A stretch of DNA of 64,000 nucleotides, from NCBI RefSeq assembly GCF_964340395.1, contig NC_135556.1, forward strand, positions 5,993,501-6,057,500, read 5' to 3'. The notes under the pieces were generated by a model. It was not told the origin of the DNA, searched no databases, and worked only from the letters and a program-made list of their open reading frames with translations. Shown piece by piece: positions 34,775 to 55,799 of this stretch (its first letter is position 1; every line of letters begins with the position of its first letter). This DNA comes from Glandiceps talaboti (Eukaryota; Hemichordata; Enteropneusta; Spengelidae). Both the position numbers and the translations under genes were made by a program.

Positions 34775-37700
34775 AAGTTTAAAGACATGGTGAAAGTTGT
34801 GTTCAAACATGACCTGGTTTAGACTCTACGATAATGAAGTAGTTAAATACATATTCCACCGGGATGAAACGTAGTTATTTTATGTTATATCCCATGAGAA
34901 CTACTTCAAGAAGAAGCGGAAAGCATCGTAGGCTTATAAGACTTCCTTTGCGCTCATGGCTTCTAGTTTCATAAATTTAATCAGACAACATTCGCAAAAT
35001 ACAATGATTGTGTTTGGCATTGTAAAATTCAATTGACATTAGCTCTAGGATTTACACATCTACGTGGTTTTCAACAGCTTACCTCCAAATTCGTGATGTT
35101 TTTGCTCACCTCGGTCGTATTTGATAGTTGATGGATTGGATGAAATCTAACCCAATATGTATAGTTTACCGTGGATGACGTCAACCAGGTTCACATGAAT
35201 TATACATGCAATCTGAATATAAATGACGCTAGAGAAACATCTAGATGAAAATCAATATCGTTTTATTTCATCTCTATGGTTTATCTTACATTATTTCTAG
35301 GTAAATACATTTATATTCTGTTTGAAATTTAAATGTTGGTTGACAGTTACATGTACAAGATAAAATTTGAATGTAAACGTTGAACAGGTCTCTATGTATT
35401 AACCTCCGATCCATACCAAGCCTACAAACGGTCCAATAACTGTTCAAACTCCATGCAGAGCCTTATATACACTTGATCTCTTTACAAATATTAACGCATA
35501 AGTTAATAAACTTCTTGAACACATAGACTAGAAAGACTGCTCCCAAAGGATTCATCTTCGTTACTTTGATGGTATTGAATCGAAAAGCAAAGAAACAGCT
35601 CTATGTGTGTTTTGTTAAATAGACATATTGAACATTAAGGAATTACATACACTCAACGGACATGAAAACATTTATTGGTGAGTGATTTCACTTATGTAGC
35701 TCCTACATTTTCATTTAACTTAATTATAGTGTTTCAAATGCCGGTGCGTTGGCGCTTGCCTTTGTGCATACAAATCATTTTTATAACAAATCTAATAACG
35801 ATAAGTAGGTTTTCATACATCTAATTAGTTTTTGAACTCCTCACAAGGCCAGTCGTCGAAATGAAAGAAAATTGTTCAATTATTTGAGACACAAGTTTGC
35901 TAAGCATTTTAAAAATAAAATTACACCCGATATAAGTCAGGCAGCAGATGATTAATATTGCTAAAGCAAATTAATTTGCAATTGTATGTGGTGTAGTATG
36001 TTCTTTGGTGTGATCTATTCTCTCATTATGCTGTTTGAGAGCCGAAGCAAGTCCTGGATGTAATTATAGTAAGTATGTTTTATAGCACTTTGAAAAATAT
36101 TTAACAGTGGTCTAGCTACTTCAAACGATGTTTCTATTCAATTAGTACAGTTACTATACTTCATTAATATTTGCACTGTTCAGACCTTTTGAAAACGTCC
36201 CAAAACGCCAATGTTCAACAAAACCTTTTAATAAATGTCATATTCTTAAATCTTTGATAAGAAATGCTTAATTATGCCAAACCTGGTGACAATCACACCC
36301 AAATTTACGTTCAAGAGGTTTCACATAGGGTTTGACACTTTAGCAATCACCTTACAATCAGTGTTCTCCCCAGGGTAGATTGCAAGGATAATGGTAGATT
36401 TGCATAATAATGTATATGTCAATAACATTGTAATTAGCATAATGATCAGCATATCATATGTATGTCTTCAACATTGAAACACACTCTTGACATTTAGCAT
36501 ATACACACATGGAGAATGGGAACTGCCATTTCTCTTCATGTGAAAGTACTATTATAATATTTTCATTACTATAGATCACTAAAACTTAAGGACGATAGCA
36601 CACTTTAGAAGCATGGCAGCCTGGGTGTCAAGGACGGTATTAACATCGTGCTTTCTCTATAGTGGGGAGAACACTGCTACAATATAATCGTTACATAACT
36701 CAAAGAAATACATAACTTTAAAAGAATGGAAAAGAAATAAGTTAATACTCAGGAGTAACACACATTTTTAAAATAAATAAAGGTATATTGCTGAATTCGT
36801 CAATTCTTTCCACACATATTGAAGACCATTGAAGTGAGATAATAAGTTACTAGGAAATACCGGTACGTGTCGTTAGTACTCGTCTATGGCACATTTGTCG
36901 TGGTTTGTCTTTTTGTATTGACTGCACGAGACAAATCAATAGAGTGTTTTCCTACATGAGCCATGCAGATAAAGATAGCTTAAAATCGATCATTTTACCT
37001 ATAGCCATAGTGTAGGAGTGTTGAGATAAAACAACGTAACAGGAGAGGGGACTGGCTGCACTTTAGAGCCAACCTATTCACCATAGAATAGCATTTTTCA
37101 GAGATATAGGGCAAGTTAGAAAGAGTGGAGCCTGATATAACTTAATAGTCAATCATAATACTGCAAAGGCAGTAAACTGATATTTCCAAATCCAGTAGCC
37201 ACTATTTTGGTGATATACTCGCTTGAGTCGTTTCCAGACCATTTCTCTGAAATAAGTATCTGTGTTGTTTTTACTAATAGCTCAGACCACTAGAGCAAAG
37301 CAGTAGCGGTCTGTGGTATTAGTACTCCATATCGGATGTTTACCTTCAAATTTCTTCACCATCAAATTAACAAGACTTTTTACATAAAAGGTGAAATATT
37401 TCATTATGTAAATAAGCATATATTGTTTTACCTTTAAAAGAATTTATCCAAAACGAAGGACGTATTTTACATAAAAATTGAAACATTTCATTTATGTACA
37501 TACATACATTTTCATGTTTGCTAACGAATATTTACCTGTATTTGTGCATTAGTAACAAAGCGAAACAATTGCACGTCAACAATTTATTCCTAAGGGGTAT
37601 GCAAGCTTCAATCATATAGTCCAAGGTATTTGGTTGTGTATATTAGAGATCTTTACAGATTATATATCATAATGTCTCATCCCTTGGCACCGTTTAAATG

Positions 37701-39784
37701 GCAAATATAGTCCACCTATGCACCTGCGACTTGATGAAGAGATCTTATGGCTTGAATCAATTTCAATGGTTTTGAACTTCAACTCGAAGTAAATTGTTCC
37801 TGGTGACCTCGCTGATTTTGTACCATGTACGTTACAGAAGATAATAGTTTTGAAAGCCACCAGGTAAATGTACATGTTGTGCACAAGTGCAATGCGTTGA
37901 ATTTCTTTAATTGTTCAGAAATCATGGAAATATACCAAGTGAACATAATTTAGCAAATTGCTTTCGTATTTTTATACAGTAAACACTTTACGGCTATACG
38001 AACACGGGATGATTTTAGTGCCATAACCACTCCGTACCGAGGAATATATGACTGAAGTCCATTACAAGAAATCCAGATACTTGCAAAAATTATAGATGGT
38101 GTACGGTGTTATAGCAAAACCGTTAGAAAGCTTTCGCCGTCATATACATTATTTAAGGTTAACAATATCAGATGGTTTCGACTTGCTAGATAAGATTGTA
38201 CATGTAATTTTACACATGAAAAAATTGATAGCTTCCATCACATTATCATTCTCTGAAACAAACTGAGTATATTACGCTTTTTAATGGACACAATTGATAT
38301 ACAAGTGATATCACAATTGCACACAACGTTAGCGGAATCCTAACTCCTCTTCCAAACATAATAACGGAAGGGTCATTGTTGCATGTAAGATTAATTCAAA
38401 GGCATATGGTAAAATTTATATACCCACTACGATGTTTACTCATGCCTAGTCAATATTTTTTCCCGATTCTAACAATTCAATACATGAAACCAACTGGTAA
38501 TTCAAACTGAAATAAAAGTCATTAAAAGTCTGTGCCATTATATCATTCCCGCTCAAACACAATATGAATACTAATAATTCCAAAATATTTGTATGAGCAG
38601 CACAGTATAAATTTGTGCTACAGCTGCAGTGCCATAGACAATATACTAGCACATATATCGGTATAGTATACAAATGTCAGCATATGTACATGTGAAGTTT
38701 TTGTAATTCCTGTTGATCGACCCAATGTTATATGTTTGTTCGCTACCTCTAAATACTATGTGTAGATATAAATATACATATAAGAGAAAGTCGTCTGACG
38801 TACTGAAATAGTGATGTTTCACCTGTAGCATTATAAGGTCGATGACATTATCTGATCTGCAAAAAATATCACTGTGGTCATATATGGTGAGTGATTTTCT
38901 TCCTTCTACTATGCTGACATAGCTAAGTCTTACAATTTGCCAAATTTCTCATAAGAACCATGGCTTTCTTTGCCCCTAAACTCCGCCCCTAAAATATCCA
39001 ATTTTTGGTGTAAACAAATTATCTTACAAAGGTTAAGATCAAAACATTGTATGTCTTCAAAGTTAACATATGTATTCTTGAAACCTCCCCGATCCTAGTA
39101 AGTACATACACACATCTTGTAATCCAGCCTAAGAAATGTTCTTTCTCTAGCATTCAAAATATCCCTTCCTCAAATTTCATCTACTGTACACCCTCCGCAT
39201 ACACGAATCAAAGGCAAACATTAAATAACTTAAAATAAGATGACATTACCCTTACTTGGAAATACGTGTATTATCTTGAAAAAAGTCTGATAATAGTGAA
39301 GGCATAGCTTACAAATAAGTCAAACGCATGCGATGAAATCATGCATTGAATACAATCATGATGATGCAATGTATATGGTTCATTGCAATTCCAATGGTTG
39401 GTGCATAGATCGTATGGTAACAAAGTACATAAATTGCAGCCAAACGGAAAGAAGGAAATAAAAACATTCCGACCAACTTGCTATGCTGGATTCTCTGACA
39501 ATATGGCGTCCAAGTGCAGTGTCAGGTATCGGATATGACGTAAGACAGCCTTGTGAACACGAGACGTGCAGAGGATATTGACGTAGCTGGTCAGTGATTG
39601 ACACTTATAAAGGGTAGGTACATGACATGGGTTGACTGACGAACAAAGAACACTAGAGCTGAACAGGTTTGGGTGTGCGTTCCGAGCCACATCGTACACT
39701 GGATGATTGAGGGGAAGTCCTCGCTAGAAAAAGAATACACAATACATAAGAAATGATTCATATATAGATTTATGACTATTCTAT
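34775..39784. other. Intergenic, no gene recognised
   Basis: Five kilobases of AT-rich sequence with no recognisable coding, RNA or transposon feature. Frames longer than 60 codons (37884-37660, 38673-38446, 39604-39380 and others) lack domain signatures. Confidence 0.5.
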
Positions 39785-40279
39785 ATTTACCTTCCTCCCT
39801 ACCCCCTACCTACCTACCTACCTACCTCCCCTCCCTCCCTCCCTCCCTCCCTCCCTCCCTCCCTACATACATACATACATACATACATACATACATACAT
39901 ACATACATACATACATACATACATACATACAGATATGTGTGCATATCTGTCTGTCTGTCTGTCTGTCTGTCTGCCTGCCCGCCCGCGTGCGTACGTACGT
40001 ACGTATGTATGTATGTACGTACGTACGTATGTATGTATGTATGTATGTATGTATGTATGTATGTATGTATGTATGTATGTATGTATGTATGTATGTATGT
40101 ATGTATGTATGTATGTATGTATGTATGTATGTATAAAGAAATGCATATGGAACTTATAAATCAGTCCGTATAAATAGCTGTTAAATCCGACGTTTCGAAT
40201 AAAAATTCTTTTTCAAAGGAAAAATCGACGAGATACAGAAATGTTAGGTTAAAACCTGAACATTTCTGAATGTAATGGA

Positions 40280-40310
<31 letters not shown>

Positions 40311-40358
40311 TGTATGTATGTATGTATGTATGTATGTATGTATGTATGTATGTATGTA
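39785..40358. repeat. Compound microsatellite with inverted ACAT and GTAT arms
   Basis: In order: CCTA units (about 39805-39828), CCCT (to about 39864), ACAT (about 39864-39931), CTGT (about 39947-39972), CCGC/GTGC/GTAC, GTAT with a GTAC interruption, a long pure GTAT array to about 40133, a 145-bp unique spacer, and a second GTAT array (40281-40358). The ACAT array is the reverse complement of the GTAT arrays, so the strand can fold back on itself. Inside the spacer, 40236-40268 is a hairpin (arms 'cagaaatgtt' / 'aacatttctg'). Confidence 0.95.
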
Positions 40359-41344
40359 GTTACTGGATTTTGTCATTTAATTTTGTCAAATAAGTTAAAA
40401 CAAACAATGTGACGTTGAGATACGAGGTAACCTCACAAAGTGGAGGCAGACAATGCTACCAACCTATGGCGACAGTACGAACATACTGTATTGAAAACAA
40501 CAAATATGAAAACGAGGCTAACTCGCACTATAAAGTACTACAATTTGTTTTAGTAAAGAATGTGACAAAAATCGTTTCATGGGGTCTAAAAAGACATTAA
40601 TCAATCACTTTACTGACCGTGGTTATATTATCTAAACTAATCTTCCTATAATACAAGCTTAAATACAAATCTTATACATCTATATGTTTATTTTAGAAAC
40701 CGTACTCCAGAAACCATACCAGTAGTAGACATACACGTATGTGACGAACAAGTTACATTTCAAATTCTGAAAATGTTCACAAGAAAATAGTTTCAAGATA
40801 TACATATATATATAATACTTATATAAGATTAGACATTTTTAATATAATAATAAGATTTTAAAATTATAGTTTAAATGAATATATTATTATCGATATCACA
40901 ACATACAATGTTTGTGACAATATATTAATATGACTAACGCCCTCTACGACCAAACGTACAGTGACTTTTGTTTTTCTAGAATTTGTGCTCGACGGGTATT
41001 ACTCGCTACATAAGGTGAGTGTTTTAAAAACCATGCGAACTACACAACGTGTTGGTCACAGTCACATAATGTCATTCATTGATAGCCGTGGGTAATGACA
41101 TGTCTGTTAGTAGAAGTTAGACAAATTATCATTCAGTGACCCATCACATTTTAGTTAAAAACAGAATAAATTAGCAAATCTGTCGGTTTAAAGTGCAGGT
41201 AAATTTATCAAATATTGTTAAAGATATATAATTATATTGATTATGTATATTACAAATATATTCTAAGTTAATAACATTTATATTGTTTTCCATCGCAAGG
41301 TTAATAGTCAATGGTCATTTCAATTTAGAGTATTTTGCAGTGAT
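40359..41344. other. Intergenic downstream of the receptor gene
   Basis: No gene recognised. A motif at 40932-40966 ('acgccctct' ... 'acagtgactt') recurs at 41450-41490, near the predicted 3' end of the receptor gene. Confidence 0.5.
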
Positions 41345-41350
41345 TTTATT
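41345..41350 (-). terminator. Possible polyadenylation signal (AATAAA) of the receptor gene
   Basis: An AATAAA hexamer read on the minus strand, about 260 nt beyond the stop codon at 41611. Such hexamers are common by chance in AT-rich DNA, so it is only a plausible 3' end. Confidence 0.3.
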
Positions 41351-41610
41351 AGAGAGAAAAAACTTTGAAGCCAAAGCCACTATCTTACCATATGCGGAAC
41401 CTAACTCCTTCTTTGCCTATTACGACCACGACCATATATCTTGTTTTGTTTTACGCCCTCTGTGACAAAAGAGTACAGTGACTTTGTTTTTAATGTTTGA
41501 GTGATAGATGTGCAATTTTTCTTTTCGTCATGGGACAGAAACTGAAAAGTTCTAAATGCTACGCTTTCAGCTGTATGTTTTATCCAACGCGTGTCGTCGC
41601 GCATCTTGCT

Positions 41611-48341
<6,731 letters not shown>

Positions 48342-48522
48342 GGTTATTATGCACACTGATCGAACCCTCTTCAGTTAAGAGAAATATCCTATAGAGCGAA
48401 AGTGTCTTTATGTTTAGCAGGACTAGCTCGTTCCAACGTTTATCAGCGTCGATACAGCCTCTAGAAGAAAGCAGAATAGATGAAATAAATACACGAATCC
48501 ATGCAACTCACCAAATCACTGG

Positions 48523-48523
48523 A

Positions 48524-48564
<41 letters not shown>
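48523..48564. repeat. GAT trinucleotide array upstream of the receptor start
   Basis: About fourteen GAT units, some 180 bp upstream of the receptor start codon (ATC repeats in the sense of the gene), so it sits in the putative promoter, 5' untranslated region or a 5' intron. Confidence 0.95.
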
Positions 48565-51550
<2,986 letters not shown>

Positions 51551-51852
51551 TATTGGGACATACTTTCGAAAAACAACAACTAACTAGCTTTAAACACACG
51601 GTCACCACTGCGTCAGTGTGTGTGTGTATGTGCATGAGAGGGAGTGACTTATGGAAGTAACAGCCAAATAAAATCAAATTATGCCCTATTTGTAGTGTTT
51701 CCGTTGGACTGATGGGGACGGCATCTGAATCGTAATCGCCGTAGAAACTATATCAACACAGGAAAACACTGGAGACTGATATTATAATTAAATTTCGATT
51801 TAAAGAAAAAAACCTCGCATGCATATAAACATGTATAGTGTAATTTTCAAAG

Positions 51853-52031
51853 GGCATGACACGACACGATGTGATGTGATTTACAATGAAGTTGGGAAGA
51901 GTGGCCCTCTCGTTGACCGCGAGAGTGGTGGCCTCCCAGGACTCGTCCTTGATGAAAATACGGTGACTGAAGATTCACAAACTTCTCGTAACAGTTTCGG
52001 AAATGCATCATACCGACCGCGCATGGATTAG
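51853..52031 (+). CDS. Candidate 3'-terminal coding exon of an unrecognised gene
   Basis: After a possible acceptor 'attttcaaag' (AG at 51851-51852) the frame encodes GHDTTRCDVIYNEVGKSGPL, then an acidic and Ser/Thr-rich stretch, ending '...SYRPRMD' with TAG at 52029-52031. AATAAA follows 22 bp later (52053-52058). The composition (charged, low in hydrophobic runs, less AT-biased than its surroundings) is more protein-like than other short frames here. No family is recognised, no upstream exon is identified, and the pyrimidine tract before the acceptor is weak. It could equally be chance. Confidence 0.25.
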
Positions 52032-52058
52032 AGTGGGCTGACCTTTTCAACGAATAAA

Positions 52059-53929
52059 TTATGAACAACTAACAGGGAAATCCAGTTCTGCACTATTCAA
52101 ACGAAAGTGACAGGTAAGCAGAAAACTTGGACTCTAACCACTTCGTACAACTCACAGTACACTACGCCCTACATTATACAGCGACCCCATCTTCGATAGC
52201 CATGAGTTTTCAAGTGTTATTAAAGCGAGTAAAACACACGACCAAAATTACAAATGTGGAGTGTTACTTGAGAATTTGTGACGAGGTAGAGCTATTTGTA
52301 CTAAAATGTGTAACATACTGCGGAACTAAAGAAATCACAGAGTACGTTGTTGTCAACTATTTGTCACCGCTTGTCTTATGACATGTTAACTCACTAGAAT
52401 TGAAACATTCTACCTGAGGAAGTCTGGCGCGACAAAACTCTTAACGACAGTGCTACATTTTATCGTCTGGCTTAACAAATCGCTCTGTTGTCTTTAATTT
52501 GCCGCGTGTCATTAATATCTTGGGGTACATTGTTAGACTGTGAATGTTTTGTTCTGATTTGAACAGTTTAGTCGTTTATATTGTCTGAAGAATCATTAAA
52601 GAGGCACAAGGCGAGTTTATAACTTTTACGCAAATGAAAATATTTACATATACCCACTATTAAATTATTGGAGTATGAAGTTAATGTCGACAGATGCCTT
52701 TTAAGACATTACAGTTGTCGTCTGGCATTGTTAGGACAGTTGATTACATTTACTCGAAATTGTTATAGTTACGTATGATAAATTACGTCATCGACTTGTT
52801 TATCAGTTATATCTTAAATACCTGGTATGAGCTCTGTCAACTGCAAGTGATCCTTTAAGTAGACTTTAGTAAGTAGAAAGCACGTTTTGTGACAATCTCA
52901 AAAGATAATGGTAACTCATGGAAAGAAAACGTAGCCAGGTTGGTAAGATTTTGTTAAGCTAGACACTGAAAACCTAGCAATATCAGTCAGATTTTTGTCG
53001 TGCCACAGACGATGAAACATAGTAATGTATATGTTAGTAATCCTTTTGTGGCTCCAGGCGACGCTGTGTTCAGTGTTCAGCGTCGTGACAGTTAAACTTA
53101 TGTTTATAAAGTTCATGATGCAAATCTTGTCTTTTGCAAGGTCAGAGAACTTCCCCTATTTTAGGAAATTTAAGACTGCCACAAAAGATCTTGGACGACT
53201 ACACGTCTAATATTGCATATAACATAAAGCAGCTGGTTCCACATACAGCGAATTTCAAAATACCGTTCAGCTTTTCTATTTGATACAACCACACAGAAAC
53301 CAATATACATGCTACACTTTAAGATAACAGGATTGAATGAATACAGTTTCTTGCTACATTTTGTCTAATTGAAATGAACTACCACATGCCACGTGCAGAG
53401 CAAATGAGAACCACAAATGACATTTTACGCGCCCTTCATCGGGTGTTTGATACCGAAAAAAAAATTGGCGCCCGCATGTCTGTATGGAGTTGCAGTACAT
53501 TTTATAAATGTGGTTTATTTCATATAGCAAAAAGTGCAATCTTGCTATTGAACTGTGACATATGCAGTCTCATGTTGGTTTCTGCGTGGTTGATCAAACA
53601 GAAAAGCTGAACAGTGTTGTGAACTTCACTGACTAAGTACAATACATTCACACCCTCACCTGTGTACATACAAAAAAACCTCAGATTTAATCGAAAAATG
53701 ACAATTTTCACTAACAGAGATTTTGTAAAGAAAAGACTTATTTATAAATATGGCTGACATAGCACCATTGTGTGCAAAACTAATACGATTTCCTGATGAA
53801 TTGTGTTATTAAATATCCCATCATTGTCGTTTGAGGGCATCAAACAATATATTGATATGGATATTACAGGGAAATTTTAATCGGATTTGGGTATTGTTAA
53901 TCTTCACTAGCATTATTATGCATCCGTTG
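52059..53929. other. Intergenic, no gene recognised
   Basis: Several 60-84 codon frames on both strands without recognisable domains or splice partners. Confidence 0.45.
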
Positions 53930-54052
53930 TATGTATGTATGTATGTATGTATGTATGTATGTATGTATGTATGCATGCGGTGTGTATGTGCGCCTGCCTT
54001 TCTGTCTGTTTGTTTGTCAATAGGTAGGTAGGCAGTTAGGTAGGTAGGTGAA
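53930..54052. repeat. GTAT array followed by TCTG and GTAG blocks
   Basis: GTAT units (about 53930-53971), then 'gcatgcgg', a short TCTG/TTTG run and GTAG units interrupted by GCAG (to about 54049). Another compound tetranucleotide tract with neighbouring units one base apart. Confidence 0.9.
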
Positions 54053-55501
54053 TATATGTGCATGTGCTCTATTTGTACACAACAAGTCGCCACTGCATGT
54101 ATGATTCACCAGTATCAAAAGTCCGTCAAATCAAAGTATTCATTTCAATGTTGAAACCAGACACTTAACTTACAACCCACACTTTCCAATAGGAACTTTA
54201 AAGATGGATAGATACTGGCCACGAGACAATGAAAAACGAAATTACAACCAAATAATACCACCATTCTTTAGAATTTATGCCTGTCATTAACACGAAATCT
54301 GAATATATCAAATAGAATCATTGAGAAATAACTTAACCTTTGACTTTCACTGTTCCAACTTCCATTACAGTTCGCCAATGAGAGAGACACTTAATATCAT
54401 ATGCCGTTACGTGCTTTTTGTCTTCTTGGGGGGGGGGGGGGGTAAGAACGCTTTAAGAAAATTATTTTTAACTATAGTAGCGACATTCTTATTTCAATTA
54501 CGAGCGCCTAAGAATATAATTTAAATGTTGATACTAGGAGGCATTGTTACAGAAAGTATATGGATAAAAGCAAACGCAACGAAACATGTAATATACATGT
54601 AAATTAACCAGATACTCATTTTGGCTTGGTTTTTGCTGTGGGGTATTAGCAATCTATGTATGTGGTGCTGTTTGAATTTCGTCTTATAAGTATATAATAT
54701 ATCGCTGTCATATATTTTGTATAAACTGAAAACCCATTGTGATCATATCGAGTAGCGGTAACATTTTGCCGTTTTGATACCTGAGAACGTCATCGTGTTA
54801 GCGCGTATATTCCGTATTCGACAACTACTGTGAAGATACTGAAACATTCAGAAGTACCTGAAATGTATAAGAGAGGAGCTATTTTTGAAATTCAAGACAG
54901 AGCACTAGAAAATTCCAGATTTTTTAATGTCAAACAACGCGAAGCTAGATTTTTTGAAAAAAAGGGCTACACGATGTGGTGATATGTACTATGTATACTG
55001 TGATGCTTACCTAAACATAAACTGAAAGATATAGTATACCTGTCTATTTTTCATTCTGCTCATGACCATCAGACTGATTCTGCATTCCACAATTAAATCG
55101 AAGTCGTTTCCGAAAGAAAACGGCGTGCAATTGACATACAGATGACGTCACAGTATAAATATTTTAATTTGGAACGGAAACTCTATCAGTCAAAATATAA
55201 ACATACCTTACTTTCGTAATTATTTACATTATTAATGTGTTTACAAATGTACTTGTCTGTGCAATATACTGTAATAAATATAACTGGGTTTTGAATATGG
55301 AATACTTACTGCTCCCACTTATGAATCAATCCGACTTTTTCACATGGAACATTTTGTAAATGTTACTAAAGATGGCTATACGAATGATAGTTTCCTGCAT
55401 GTCGTAATTACACTGACCTTTACTGTATGATAAAATTGTTTAGCTTTCTGTTTATTCACCTAAAATAATCTTACATTTGGAGTCGAATAGTGAATTCAAG
55501 C
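54053..55501. other. Intergenic, with a 15-base G run at 54428-54442
   Basis: No gene recognised. Apart from the G run the sequence is AT-rich and unstructured to my reading. Confidence 0.5.
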
Positions 55502-55799
55502 TTAAAGTGGACATATAGGTGAGGTATTTATTTTGGATTTTCCAGTTATAAAATAATTTTACCATGGCTTCCTACTTTAAAACCCGATGTGAAGCAACTT
55601 ATTCCAAGTCCTTGTTTGTAACTGAATACATTGCAAGAAGCTTTAAATTGTGTGTAAATATTGTACGCATTTTAGTAATATTTTGTAACGCTTTGAGTTA
55701 CAAACAAAGACTTGCCATATATTGTTCCACATCGATTTTTTACGGAGAAAGCCATGATAATATTGTTTTATAAATTAAAAATCCATATGGTCACTTTAA
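55502..55799. mobile_element. MITE-like element, family D copy 2
   Basis: The left end 'ttaaagtggacatataggtg' and the right end (reverse reading 'ttaaagtgaccatatggatt') are inverted repeats. The interior contains 'gagttacaaacaaaga', also present in the 60 kb copy. 298 bp. The 69-codon frame inside (55564-55773) is unrecognised and is probably chance. Confidence 0.75.

Noticed and set aside
39772-40173. 133-codon frame through the compound microsatellite
   Set aside because: Purely repetitive composition from CCTA, ACAT, CTGT and GTAT units.
48354-48356. Upstream start at 48356 for the receptor
   Set aside because: The codon is GTG, not ATG; the first ATG in the frame is at 48341 and sits in a strong ACCATGG context.
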